From: Bedellia somnulentella
Taxonomy: Eukaryota; Arthropoda; Insecta; Lepidoptera; Bedelliidae
Direction: 5' to 3'
Assembly (NCBI GenBank): GCA_963576735.1
Contig: OY755173.1
Location: 12,246,873-12,310,872, forward strand
Length of the DNA: 64,000 nt
Shown: piece by piece, positions 31,375 to 41,576 of the stretch
How the letters are laid out: every line of letters begins with the position of its first letter
How positions within the stretch are numbered: the stretch's first letter is position 1
Position numbers and translations under genes: made by a program
The notes under the pieces: generated by a model
The model's database searches: none
The model's input: only the letters and a program-made list of their open reading frames with translations
What the model was told of the DNA's origin: nothing

Positions 31375-31803
31375 ATATAAAATCACTGTAAATGAAATTT
31401 TACCCACGCGTATTCAGCCCAATCTGATGCTTGTTTGAATGATTCATAGATGAAAAAGTGCGAAATCTTACTTTTACCGTCTTGACTCCCATCAACATGC
31501 AAAAACAGTATACCAACGGATTTCACAAGTTCTTAACATGAGCATTGCGGCGAGTACATAACAAAAACACAGTAATGTAACTTAATCCAAGAGTTGCAAT
31601 TTGAAAATCTATTTCATCATGTTCATGTCTGTAAAGTCTCACAAGAGTTGCCCCCTTCAAAACATTGCATAACTAAACGACCAAAGGAAAAATAATAAAC
31701 CTACTTTTTTCCAGAAGGACCTATATGCGGCTAAGATTGATTATTTAACTAAGTACATATACGTTTAAAAAAGCCTTCAAAGAAACAAAAACACATTATT
31801 TGA

Positions 31804-31980
31804 ACATACATATACTCACGGCTGTAAATCCCTAGAAGGGGTAGCCAGAGCTAAGGAACTAAAAGTTCCTCAGCCAATTTTGGTAAGTTGAGTGGGGAAA
31901 AGATGGTAAAATAAAGGTTGTACACCCACCGGAAGAAATGGGGTAGTGCTATTCTAAGCCGACACTACACAGCACAGCAC
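31804..31980 (-). mobile_element. Sa SINE with internal deletion
   Basis: Tail and hairpin (AATCCCTAGAAGGGGTAGC) intact. After TAAAATAAAGGTTG (31920) the sequence skips about 75 bp, including the B-box-like region, and resumes at TACACCCACCGGAAGAAATG. Head CCGACACTACACAGC, followed by a CACAG triplication. Confidence 0.9.
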
Positions 31981-32789
31981 AGTATTTGAAAATATAAGAA
32001 TTTATAAAATAATATTTAGATATAGTGTCCACCTCATATCATATCTATTTCTGAAGGTATATATATACTCTTTTAGATCTTTCTCAGAACGATTAAGTTT
32101 GACTACAGATATAACATACTCATATACATAAGAAGAATAGTTTGCAAAAAAGTACATTTTCTTTGGCAGCCTCTTTGTTAAAAATATGTAAAAAGGTTAG
32201 AGTTATGAGACAAAACCTTTGTCTGTAACGTTTCAAAACCGAATTCGAAAATCATCGAAAGAGAACGGGGCTAACAGCCTGATGCATTTGGCAGAAACGC
32301 CAGTTGAATAATAAACGAAACCAGTCGAAGTGTGACATCATCTTCCTTCAGCGCAGACCGCCGTGTCCTGTCTCGCGGAATATATTATAATTTATATTAC
32401 GACGCTCGCATTTGTTCCCCGCACTGTTAAAATATATCATTCAGACTCGATTTCGAAAGTATGTGTAAATTATTCATTGTTGTAGAGAACTGCAACGATT
32501 GAGTTAGAGATAAATTGCCTAGCTAGAGTCTATTGTTGTTGTTTTAAGGCTACACAAGCCTGTAACAATGGATGCCACGCATGAGCTAACTCGTCTTCTA
32601 GGCAGCGATTTGTGATGACCTTGCTAATAAGTATATACTTCTTTTATACTTTTTTTATTTTTTTGTCGACGTACTTCATAATATATGTAAATATTCTCTT
32701 GCTAAGTAAAATACTTTTTATTTTATTAGATTTAAATCTAAGGGTGGTATTTATACCTTTGTCGTTTTACCCTTAGACTAAGTTCTTCC
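31981..32789. other. Unique sequence, part less AT-rich
   Basis: 32255-32430 (GAAACGCCAGTTGAATAATA, CAGCGCAGACCGCCGTGTCC) is GC-richer than its surroundings and could be conserved non-coding DNA; no ORF. Confidence 0.35.
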
Positions 32790-33052
32790 ATACATACATA
32801 TACCTATATATATAATCACGGTTACAAATATTTATAAAGGGTTAGCCAGAGCTTCAGAATGAGAAACTTATCAGCCACTTTTGGAAATTAGGTGCGGAAA
32901 AGACTGTGAATTAATAATGGTTGTTGGTGATGGGTACTAATACTAACCGCATCGCCCAAAAATCACTTAAAAAGCCTTAATACTCTTAGTCATTTCAAAC
33001 GAACATCAAAGGGAAGAATTTGGGTGGTGCTATTATAAGCCGTCATACACAA
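32790..33052 (-). mobile_element. Sa SINE, diverged, full length
   Basis: CATACATACATATACC tail, ATAATCACGGTTACAAATAT, TTTATAAAGGGTTAGCCAGA (the hairpin stem is weakened here), CCGCATCGCCCAAAAATCAC, TTATAAGCCGTCATACACA. Confidence 0.85.
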
Positions 33053-33312
33053 ATAAGTTCTTCCAATTGCAGTAAAATAGGAAAATTGGTTTATTTTAAG
33101 CCTTATAAAAAGTTCTTTTATCGAAAGCATACGCTATTATGTGTCTCGCAATAGCTATTTTACACTCATTGCCACCCATAACGATTCCAGTTTTCGATAA
33201 CCTAACCACTGTGACGTATTAAGGAAATGAAATATTTGTACCAGTTATATTATATCTCATGTTTTATAAACTTACCTACTGTCTAGCCCCTAGAAATGTA
33301 AAGTCAAAATAT

Positions 33313-33880
33313 GTCGCAAAAGCCATTTTATTCTGTAAAATAAAAGAAAAACTATTGAAAGTAAGTTTATTTTCAGGGTGATTACTAAAACTTAAATTTC
33401 ATTTTATATTACTCAAATATTTCTCATCGCACTCCTTTTTAGGGATACCGTCGGTACAAATGAAGCATGATGGAAGCGGTGAGGGAGCTGAGGGCGAGAG
33501 GAATTCGTCGTGACCTCGCCTGCCGTCAAGAGACCAGGTTATATGCCAGTTTCTATTTATATTCTAGGAACGTATGGAAATAAAAAGCTGACCAGTTGTA
33601 TTCTTTCTTATGTTTCAAAAAACTAACCTTCTCTATACCCAAACTTTTTATTAATAACCTTAAATGCCTCGCAAGCCTTTCTTTAAAATAAAAGAAAAAC
33701 TATTAACTGGAAACTTATTTTTTAACCCCAAATATTTCACATCTATATTATATTCAGGAATATCTTCGTTATACTTTTAATGATTTCGCATTGTAAGGCA
33801 ACTGAGGGCGGGAGGAACGCGGATCGTGACCTCGCCTGCCGTCCCGAGTCCAGGCTATTTGCCAGTTCCTATTTATAACT
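33313..33880. repeat. Tandem duplication with GC-rich core
   Basis: Two units, about 33313-33571 and 33666-33880. Each begins with AAAATAAAAGAAAAACTATT (33338 and 33687), continues through AT-rich DNA and ends with CTGAGGGCG-GAGGAA, CGTGACCTCGCCTGCCGTC and CAGG-TAT-TGCCAGTT-CTATTTATA. The core is far better conserved than the AT-rich part, and the second unit is shorter. GTGACCTCG holds a nuclear-receptor half site (AGGTCA inverted). Confidence 0.75.
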
Positions 33881-34154
33881 CTTTATGTCATAGCACTATG
33901 CGCCGCCTTATTCAAAGCGTTTAAAGGACTCTTAACTGGTGGTCCTTGATGGTTCCATTATAATCGTTTTGATTTTATTTTAATACCACAATGCTGCTTG
34001 TCTCATTCGAAATGGGATAGATGTTGTTTTTTACTTTTTAAGGGATTTGAAGAGTTGTTTGCGGAGAGCTCTAATAGTTTCTGTTTTTACAAGCTTAAAC
34101 TATTATTACTATTATTTCGCTAGCTTTCCACAAATGTTGTGTGACGACTTAGGG

Positions 34155-34290
34155 TTCAGACACATACGTATACACGCTATTAGTCCTCATTGTTGTAGGC
34201 AGAGACTCTCGATTGCCACTTTATACGATCCTGGAAAACCTCTCGAGGTTAATTTACATTAATCAACCATATCCAATCATACATATATTT
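34155..34290 (-). mobile_element. Ra LINE 3' fragment
   Basis: CGTATACACGCTATTAGTCC, TGTTGTAGGCAGAGACTCTC, GATTGCCACTTTATACGATC, CTGGAAAACCTCTCG, then AATCAACCAT. 5' truncated; the 3' tail is reduced to CACATACGTATACACG. Confidence 0.75.
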
Positions 34291-34298
34291 TTATATTG

Positions 34299-34852
34299 CT
34301 GTGTAGTGTCAGCTTAGAACAGCACTACCCCATTTCTTCCGGTGGGTGTACGTAAGAGGCGACTAACGGTATTGGGGCTTTTGAGGGATTTTTGGGCGAT
34401 GCGGTTGGAAACCCATCACCAACAACCTTTATTTTACCATCTTTTCCCCACTCAACTTTCCAAACGTTGCTGAGGAATTTCGAATTCCTTAGCTCTGGCT
34501 ACCCCTTACATACATACATATACTCACGCCGTTAATTCCCATTGGGGTAGGCAGAGACTATCGATCGCCACTTTGTACGATCCTGGCAAACCTCTCTTGC
34601 TTCGTCTACATCCATCAATCTTTTCATACATGCTCTTTTATTCTTCATACTTCGAACGCCTGCCTTTTTGAGCACACTTTCAATTTGGTCCAAGTGTGTC
34701 TTTCGTGGCCGTCCTCTACTAACATTACCTTCCACATTAGCTCTATAGATACCTTTTACCAATTTCCTATCATCCATCCTCTCGATGTGCCCAAACCATC
34801 TCAACATTCCTTCTAGGGATTTATAGCAGTGAGTATATGTATGTATGTACAT
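34299..34852 (+). mobile_element. Sa SINE split by an Ra insertion
   Basis: CTGTGTAGTGTCAGCTTAGA at 34299 runs through the full body to CTCTGGCTACCCCTT at 34507, then breaks inside the hairpin loop. The rest, CCTTCTAGGGATTTATAGC and GTGAGTATATGTATG, resumes at 34809-34852 after an antisense Ra copy. The repeated CCTT at both edges could be a 4-bp target duplication. Confidence 0.9.
34508..34808 (-). mobile_element. Ra LINE 3' fragment nested in Sa
   Basis: Antisense. ACATACATACATATACTCAC, then coding sequence on the minus strand for GMLRWFGHIERMDDRKLVKG, ANVEGNVSRGRPRK, DQIESVLKKAGVRSMKNKR, CMKRLMDVDEAREVCQDRTK and SIVSAYPNGN without a stop until the natural end at 34532. It is one of the best-kept Ra copies. 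The longer open frame that continues to 35038 is a chance fusion through the SINE tail into an older Ra piece. Confidence 0.85.
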
Positions 34853-34861
34853 ATCTTTTTC

Positions 34862-35040
34862 TTCTTCGTGATTCGTTCGTTCGGCAAATTCTCTATTTGG
34901 TCTTAATGTGTCCTGCGTAGTCGTCCTCGACAGACATGTACATCCAATGACTTTGCATATCTCTTTTACAAATTTATTTTCAGTTGGGAACATAGAGCGG
35001 ATAGTTATCCTTTCTATGTGCATGAGCCGTCTTAACATTC
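34862..35040 (-). mobile_element. Ra-related LINE fragment, older subfamily
   Basis: On the minus strand: MLRRLMHIERI, ENKFVKEICK, CLSRTT and QDTLRPNREF line up with MLRWFGHIERM, DRKLVKGIYR, VSRGRPR and LDQIES of Ra. Clearly related but much more diverged, and lying end to end with the younger copy. Confidence 0.65.
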
Positions 35041-35048
35041 CTTAACTC

Positions 35049-35155
35049 TGGGTTTATGGGCCTTTAAGTGATTTTTGCGCGATGTGGTTTGACGTCATCA
35101 ATAATTATTTATTTTGCAAAATTTTACTTAAATTCCAAAAGTGGCTGAGGTTTTC
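35049..35155 (+). mobile_element. Sa SINE, degenerate middle part
   Basis: GGGCCTTTAAGTGATTTTTG, CGCGATGTGGTTTGACGTCA, TTCCAAAAGTGGCTGAGG: core of Sa without head or tail. The change in the B-box-like spot has created a TGACGTCA. Confidence 0.65.
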
Positions 35156-35160
35156 CCAAC

Positions 35161-35399
35161 TGTGCCGTGTGGTGTCGGCTTAGAATAACACTACCCCATT
35201 TCTACCCGTGGGTGATCGTAAGGGGTATAGGGGCTTTTTAATTCATTTTTGGGCGATGTGGTTGGAGACCCGTCACCAAAAACATTTATTATTACAATCT
35301 TTTCCCCAATCAACTTCCAAAAGTGGCTGAGGAATTTCTCATTCCAAAGCTCTGGCTACCCCGTTAAGGGATTTATAACCGTGAGTATATGTATGTATG
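35161..35399 (+). mobile_element. Sa SINE, full length, second subfamily
   Basis: GTGGTGTCGGCTTAGAATAA, CTACCCGTGGGTGATCGTAA, GGTTGGAGACCCGTCACC (B-box-like GGTTGGAGACC), CCGTTAAGGGATTTATAACC, GTGAGTATATGTATGTATGA. Confidence 0.9.
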
Positions 35400-35401
35400 A
35401 T

Positions 35402-35471
35402 TTTCCAATTCTAAAGCTCTGGCTATTCCTCGCTATTTAGATATATAGCCGTTCGCATATGTATGTATGTT
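35402..35471 (+). mobile_element. Sa SINE, 3' end only
   Basis: TTCCAATTCTAAAGCTCTGG, CTATTCCTCGCTATTTAGAT, GCATATGTATGTATG; placed directly behind the previous copy, in tandem. Confidence 0.75.
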
Positions 35472-35507
35472 TAAATGTATACTATTACCACTTACTTTTA
35501 TTTGCTT

Positions 35508-35605
35508 ACTCATACTCACGCCCATTTTTCCCATTTCTGTCGACAGAGACTATATATATCGCCAATTAACACTATCCTGACCAAACTTGTTAAGATTTAA
35601 ATACA
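35508..35605 (-). mobile_element. Ra LINE 3' fragment, old
   Basis: CATACTCACGCCCATTTTTC, GACAGAGACTATATATATCG, CACTATCCTGACCAAACTTG. Short and diverged. Confidence 0.65.
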
Positions 35606-37029
35606 TACACACGAACATATATTAAAAAAGGTTGCAAATAAAGGATAAATGCTTTATAATTCAGTATCATATAAGTCAAAGGTTTGATTAGTTAATCTCT
35701 GAAGCGGTTGGACCTATTTTATATTTTTGTTACACCATGCACCCTTGCAAAGTCAAGGCTTGAAACATGTAGTTACATAAATCAACCTTATTTGTGTTAA
35801 TTTACTTTTGACCTTATGGGATATAGTTAATTACACAGCAGCGTTAAAAAAGGATAAAACAACAGGCACACTTTCACAATTTGAGGCCAAACGATGAACG
35901 ACATCTTGTCTTCCGAATCTCTCACAAATTTCTACTTCTTTTATCTTTAACAAGTTTTTCTCGTTTTAAACAAAACAATAAATATTGAAAGAACCACTCG
36001 ATACGGTTCATCATACTCAACGAGTACAGTCAACGGCACGTGAAATTGAGTTCCAGAATATTCTGAGCTCTATGTTTCTAGGTATAGATACTAGTAAGAG
36101 ATTTCTTCTTGAACTGGTAATGTCCATTTTGACAATGGTTGGACTATACTGTCTCGCGTTCTTCGTCACACCTATTTGACAAATGTCTCAATCATTGACG
36201 AGGATATATTTTATGTTTTCGAGGTAAGAGATTCTATGGCATTAATATATCACCATTTAGATTCGTTGTAATTGTAAGGATTTTTTGATTAATTACCTTG
36301 TTTTCGGAACTATTTGATGACTTTATCTAAGCGGCTAAAAAGATGTGTCTTTATTTTTCATGCTCAATTTAAATACTATTATAAAAATGAAGAACATTAA
36401 AATAAATACTAAATAAGAGTTTGTCATATTGTTCAGTTGAATACTTAGCGATTTGTTGTTATTTTATCATCAAAGTAATGTGATGATTTTAATTTTATAT
36501 TATAAGTTATGAAAGAAACTGTTGTTGGAGTGTTTATGACTAATTTTAAAACTATATACCAATTTTTAGTTTAGTTTTAAAACTTGTTTTATAACTGTAC
36601 ATACAAACAAACTTATACGAATGAAATTAATTACCATTAGATATATATAACCCATATCGATACTATTATATTATTGAATACTCCGAAATATACCAAAACT
36701 TCATTTTCAAATGAACTTCCAAGTTCATCATTTTATTTAAGAAGGCAAAGTCCCGTTATTTACCTCCATAATTCATTGGTAATGTGAGTAAATTAAATAT
36801 CCAGTTTTTCCCACTGGGTCACAACAATCGCCTATATTTGGCAGGCTACGCCACCGCACAGCGACCGGCTCAAAGAACAGAATTAGTCACGAACACACAA
36901 ACGTGACCTCTCTGCTAACAGTATAATATGTTAACTGAGGTCCTTGTCGTTTTATTAATTGAGAAGTAATTGTTAGCGCCAACCTTCTTTAGCTTATTTG
37001 TAAATCTGCTAACAAGACTAAAGGTCTAG
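35606..37029. other. AT-rich sequence; holds the unmarked 5' start of the CR1-like LINE
   Basis: No repeat of the three main families. The LINE that follows must begin somewhere here or at 37030; 36835-36960 (ACCGCACAGCGACCGGC and so on) is GC-richer and could be its 5' region. No TATA or initiator stands out. Confidence 0.35.
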
Positions 37030-38076
37030 GTTGAAACATTAGGGGCTAAATCGTATCATTACCAATGCCTGAGTATAACAACTGCAGCATACAAAGCCAA
37101 TTACACCAACTATAAGCAGTCATGGAATTGTGAATTATGCCGTAACACGACCCAGCGACGCGATAGAAACGACAACACCCCGATTCGTAGTACGCAATTT
37201 CAAAGGTCGGATAATAATATGTCTTGTGATGATTTTCCGAACATTTCCGTTTCACCAAGCAACTCTCACCTATCGACTGGTTCTCAATATCACACCTCGG
37301 GCGCAATAAACTTAAAGCAATTCAAAGACTTGCTAGACAATAAGTTGGATGAAATGAAGGCCACTCTTATTCAGTATATCAACGTGACGGTCGCAAAGGA
37401 GATTGCTGTTGCCACCGACGCACTTAAGTCGGAATTCACGGCAACCACCGACTTCTTGGCAGCGGAACAAAGCGACTCCAAAAAAGAAATTACGGCCACA
37501 AATAAATTAATATCTTCACTTGAATCGCAAAATATTCAATTGCAATCTCAAATGCGAAACTTGGAGCACCGACTAGAAGCAGCGGAAAAACACTCACGCA
37601 GTTTAAATCTAGAATTGCATGCTGTGCCGGAAAATCGCAATGAGAATCTTTCCCAGTTGATATTAAGTCTTGCTAAAACTATTAATGTCCCTCTGAGTGA
37701 TACCGATATACGTGCCTGTCGAAGAGTGGCGAAATTAAACCCTAAATCAGAACGTCCCCGCACAATCCTCGTTACTTTGCCATCCGAGCGCTGTCGTGAT
37801 GACATCATTTCTGCAGTTCGACGGTTCAATAAAAACAATCACGACAAAAAACTTAACTCCAGTCTAATAGGGGTGCCAGGTGAAAAGTCTTTAATATTTG
37901 TTTCTGAACATCTTTCTCCGGAAATGAAACAGGTACATGCCCTCGCTAGACAATTTGCTAAAGTAAACAACTATAAATATGTATGGGTTAAATTTGGGAA
38001 AGTGTACATACGTAAAGACGAGAAATCGAGTGCTAAATTAATAAAAAATAGAAATAGTTTAAACGATCTGAAGTAA
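37030..38076 (+). CDS. LINE ORF1: zinc-finger, coiled-coil, RNA-binding protein
   Basis: The first ATG in this frame is at 37219 (285 codons), but the frame is open upstream to 37030, and that part reads GAKSYHYQC, then SWNCELC, then DNTPIR: the second half of a PHD-like zinc finger known from CR1-type ORF1 proteins. The true start is therefore upstream and has been lost behind a TAG at 37027. Counting from the ATG: heptad-like coiled coil at about 70-130 (KLISSLESQN, RNLEHRLEAAEKHSR); an RRM-like part with LELHAVPENRNENL at about 134-147; ACRRVAKLN and RPRTILVTL; and a basic C-terminal domain with YKYVWVKFGKVYIRK near 255-269. The family role is to bind element RNA, form particles and act as a chaperone in retrotransposition. 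Probably not fully functional here because of the N-terminus. Confidence 0.75.
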   Translation, partial: VETLGAKSYHYQCLSITTAAYKANYTNYKQSWNCELCRNTTQRRDRNDNTPIRSTQFQRSDNNMSCDDFPNISVSPSNSHLSTGSQYHTSGAINLKQFKDLLDNKLDEMKATLIQYINVTVAKEIAVATDALKSEFTATTDFLAAEQSDSKKEITATNKLISSLESQNIQLQSQMRNLEHRLEAAEKHSRSLNLELHAVPENRNENLSQLILSLAKTINVPLSDTDIRACRRVAKLNPKSERPRTILVTLPSERCRDDIISAVRRFNKNNHDKKLNSSLIGVPGEKSLIFVSEHLSPEMKQVHALARQFAKVNNYKYVWVKFGKVYIRKDEKSSAKLIKNRNSLNDLK

Positions 38077-38169
38077 ATGTTTTTTTTTTTAAATTATTTT
38101 TTAGTTTAGGTCTTATGAATTGTGTTTTTTTATATCATGTTATGTTATTATTTTTAATCACTAATATTA

Positions 38170-41028
38170 ATGCGTTTATCTTATCAAAATGTAAATAGGA
38201 TTAGAACTAAATTAAATATAATGTTTCTAAATTTATTAAACGAGGACTATGACATTGTATGTTTATGTGAAACAAATTTAGACAGTAGTATAAACAGTAG
38301 TGAATTTATAGACGACAGATACGTAGTTATAAGGAGAGATCGGGAAGCTACAGCATCCCTGAAATCCTCAGGGGGTGGTGTCCTTATAGGTATCAAAAAG
38401 AACTTTACTTTTTCACGCTGTCCAGATTTGGAGAGTGAAATGGAGGACTTGTGGATATCGGTTTATGATAACTTCCTGAAAGTGAATCTAATGCTATGCC
38501 TTGTTTACTTACCCCCTGACTTATCAACTGAAAATTATAGAAGATGGTTTTTAAAATGCTCAGATAATTTAACTCAATTTCAAACTGCAAATACTAAAAC
38601 AATTATACTAGGTGATTTTAATTTCCCCTATTTAAATTGGGTATCCCTTGAGGGATCTAATATCTTAACTATGGGTTATACCAAATTGGACTCAAAAACT
38701 GAATTACTACAACAACTATTATCATTAGGCCATCTATATCAATTCAATCATATTCGGAATATGAATAACCGTACGTTGGACTTGTTTTTGTGTGATGACT
38801 TAAATCTAAAACTCAAGCAATGTATTGGTATATCTAAAACAGACGTCCATCATCCCGCTTTTGAGGTAGATATTATTAATGGTCCTAAACCTCTTAAACC
38901 ACTGAGGAAAAGAGTTTCTAATTTTAGAAAATGCAATATAGCTCAATGTGTCAAATCGATTGAAGAGGTAAACTGGTTAGAGCTTTTGGGCGATCGTGAT
39001 ATAAACTGTAACATAGACTTGTTCTATTCTACCTTAAATAAAATTATTTCTGAAAATACACCACTGAAAAATATTAATACCTACTCATATCCAATTTGGT
39101 TTTCCGAACCGTTAAAGCAATGTATCGAAGATAAGAAAAAAGTACATAAAAGATATAAAAAGTACGGAAACCCACGTGACTACGACGAATTTTCCTTACT
39201 TCGTGCTAGATCTAAACAATTAATTAAAGATTGCTATTCTAGTTATGTTGAAAGTATAGAAGCCTCTCTTGATTCAAATAATAGGTTGTTTTTCTCGTTT
39301 GTAAAGTCGAAAAAGTACAATAATTCCATACCTAACACTATGTTTCTAGGAAAAAACTCTGTCAGTGGACCTGAAAATGTATGTAACATGTTCGCAGAAT
39401 TCTTCGCCTCTGTATACGAGAGGGATATACACAACATCCATTATGATTACTCCCACATAATATCCCACACAACCTTATCTAGTTTTTCCGTATCTGAAAA
39501 CGATATTCTTACAAAATTAAAACAGGTAGATGTGAATAAGGGTTCCGGACCGGACGGTATCCCCCCAATGTTTATAAAAGCTTGCGCTAAAGCGTTAACG
39601 TATCCACTTTACCTTATTTTCAATAAAAGCCTTGAAATGGGAGTATTTCCTAGTTACTGGAAAAAAGCTTTTATCATACCAATACACAAGTCCGGGAACT
39701 TGTCTGATTGCAGCAACTATAGGCCGGTTAGCATCTTGTCATGTTTATCAAAGGTTTTTGAGTCATTCGTATTTGATGCTTTGAGCTTCCATATGAAATC
39801 CTTTATAGTTCCTGAACAACATGGTTTTATCAAGGGAAAATCCACTGTTACTAATTTAATGGAATACGTGAATTACATACACAAATCTTTTGGGGAACGT
39901 GCTCAGGTTGATGCTATTTATACCGATTTCATGAAAGCATTTGACAAGCTCATACATGTTATCATGAATGGTAAACTAGAGGCTTATGGGGTTCACGGGA
40001 GTTTACTAAGGTGGCTTAAGTCATACTTGGAGAACAGGTCCCAACTAGTTGCATTACAGGGTTACCTTTCCAAACCGATAACAGCAACCTCTGGAATTCC
40101 CCAGGGATCGATATTGGGACCGTTACTATTTAACATATTTATTAACGACCTGGTTGGCCATCTTCACAACCCCTGTCTTCTCTTTGCTGATGATTTAAAG
40201 ATCTTTAGGGTTATTCACACGCTTGGCGACTGTGAGGATTTGCAGAGGGATATTGACGTAATTAATACTTGGTGCACAAAAAATTACATGAAATTAAATA
40301 TAGATAAATGCTTTACCACAACATTTACAATGAAAAGCAATACGATTTCGTACGATTATAGAGTTGGGCAAAAGACACTAACTAGGAAGTCAGTTGTCAA
40401 GGATCTTGGGGTACTTCTAGATACAAAATTATCGTTTGCGGAACAGTGTGTTGAGATAGTGAATCAGTGTTATAGGCTGCTTGGATTTCTTTCTAGAGTA
40501 ACAAGGGATTTTAGAAACCCCCAAAGTATGGTTAGGCTTTTTAAATCTTTTGTTTTAAGTAAGTTAGAGTACGCATGTGTAATATGGACACCTATTTATA
40601 ACACCCATATAGAGAACCTCGAATCGGTTCAAAAACGATTTGTTAGGCTTTTGGCTTCGCGCTCGAACCTGAGAAGGCAGTTGAGATCATATGAGGAAAG
40701 GTGTAGGTATTTTAAACTGGATCCTTTGCTTGCTCGCAGGCAACTCCAGGATTTAGCTACTTTGCACAAGATTATTGATGGATCTATGTCATCCTCATTA
40801 TTGCCCTTAATTCAGCTGAACGTTCCCCAAAGAGCACTGCGAAGTGCTCGCCCTCTGGCCGTCCCGACTGTGAGAACAAACATGGCCGCAAACAACCCTA
40901 TCCACAGAGTCTGCCAACTTTACAATTCATTGTGTGCAATAGGTCATGAATGCGCGCCTGACGTCTATAATGACACACTGTTTAGTTTTAAGAAAAAATG
41001 TAGGCAATTGGTGCCAGAAATTAATTAA
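38170..41028 (+). CDS. LINE ORF2: endonuclease and reverse transcriptase, intact
   Basis: 952 codons; the ATG at 38170 is the first after an in-frame stop at 38155, and the protein starts directly in the endonuclease fold (YQNVNRIRTK). Apurinic-type endonuclease residues: E34 in CETNL, D149 and N151 in GDFNFP, D225 and H227/H228 in TDVHHP. Reverse transcriptase: KGSGPDGIPPMFIK at about 457-470, NYRPVSILS near 516, EQHGFIKGKS at 549-558, YTDFMKAFD at 584-592, SGIPQGSILGPLLF at 641-654, FADD at 672-675 (F in place of the commoner Y), and the following LNIDKC. A C-terminal region has KLEYACVIWTP and a basic tail. It nicks target DNA and primes cDNA synthesis there. All catalytic residues seem present; length is normal for CR1-type ORF2. 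Placement in CR1 rather than a sister clade is by general likeness. Confidence 0.88.
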   Translation: MRLSYQNVNRIRTKLNIMFLNLLNEDYDIVCLCETNLDSSINSSEFIDDRYVVIRRDREATASLKSSGGGVLIGIKKNFTFSRCPDLESEMEDLWISVYDNFLKVNLMLCLVYLPPDLSTENYRRWFLKCSDNLTQFQTANTKTIILGDFNFPYLNWVSLEGSNILTMGYTKLDSKTELLQQLLSLGHLYQFNHIRNMNNRTLDLFLCDDLNLKLKQCIGISKTDVHHPAFEVDIINGPKPLKPLRKRVSNFRKCNIAQCVKSIEEVNWLELLGDRDINCNIDLFYSTLNKIISENTPLKNINTYSYPIWFSEPLKQCIEDKKKVHKRYKKYGNPRDYDEFSLLRARSKQLIKDCYSSYVESIEASLDSNNRLFFSFVKSKKYNNSIPNTMFLGKNSVSGPENVCNMFAEFFASVYERDIHNIHYDYSHIISHTTLSSFSVSENDILTKLKQVDVNKGSGPDGIPPMFIKACAKALTYPLYLIFNKSLEMGVFPSYWKKAFIIPIHKSGNLSDCSNYRPVSILSCLSKVFESFVFDALSFHMKSFIVPEQHGFIKGKSTVTNLMEYVNYIHKSFGERAQVDAIYTDFMKAFDKLIHVIMNGKLEAYGVHGSLLRWLKSYLENRSQLVALQGYLSKPITATSGIPQGSILGPLLFNIFINDLVGHLHNPCLLFADDLKIFRVIHTLGDCEDLQRDIDVINTWCTKNYMKLNIDKCFTTTFTMKSNTISYDYRVGQKTLTRKSVVKDLGVLLDTKLSFAEQCVEIVNQCYRLLGFLSRVTRDFRNPQSMVRLFKSFVLSKLEYACVIWTPIYNTHIENLESVQKRFVRLLASRSNLRRQLRSYEERCRYFKLDPLLARRQLQDLATLHKIIDGSMSSSLLPLIQLNVPQRALRSARPLAVPTVRTNMAANNPIHRVCQLYNSLCAIGHECAPDVYNDTLFSFKKKCRQLVPEIN

Positions 41029-41436
41029 TCAATTATTATTATTATTTCATTATTTAAATTCTTTTTTGGTATTGTCACTTTATTTTTTATAATTTTATTT
41101 AATTTTATTGATTTTTTTTGTTTGTAATTTATTATTAATGTTAGGAATTTTAATTGTCTATTCTAGTTTTATTTTATTATAGTTTTTAATCAAATTTTTA
41201 GTTATATCTTTAAGTTATAATATTGTCAATGCTGTGTGCACTGTTGTTGGCATTATAACTGACCAATACTTTAAAAATGAATGTTAATGCAATTTATGTT
41301 ATAATGCTGTTGGTGTGCCTTAAATAAATAAATAAATAAATAAATAAATGAATTAAAGAATAGGTTGCGCGATACCATGGGTATTCTAAATGGATTCTGT
41401 TCTATCATCATATATATGTTATATATCTGTTATAGC

Positions 41437-41576
41437 CATCACCAACAACCTTTACTTTACCATCCTTTCTCCACTCAATTTTCCAAATGTGGCTGAGGAA
41501 GTTCTTATTCCTTAGCTCTGGCTACCCCTTCTAGGGATTTATAGCCGTGAGTATATGTATGTATGTATGTATGTAT
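41437..41576 (+). mobile_element. Sa SINE, 5' truncated
   Basis: Starts at CCATCACCAACAACCTTTAC and keeps everything to the GTATGTATGTATGTATGTA tail. Lies about 85 bp after the LINE tail. Confidence 0.9.

Larger units (their letters stand above)
37030..41352 (+). mobile_element. CR1-like LINE, nearly complete, two ORFs
   Basis: ORF1 (37030-38076), a 93-bp T-rich gap, ORF2 (38170-41028), a 3' untranslated region of about 290 bp, and a tail of seven AAAT units at 41320-41352. Both ORFs lack internal stops. The 5' limit and a target duplication could not be fixed; CR1-type elements often have none or very short ones. Confidence 0.8.

Noticed and set aside
34532..35038. 168-codon open frame on the minus strand
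   Set aside because: It is a chance fusion of a young Ra end, a piece of Sa tail and an older Ra-like end; reported as separate elements.
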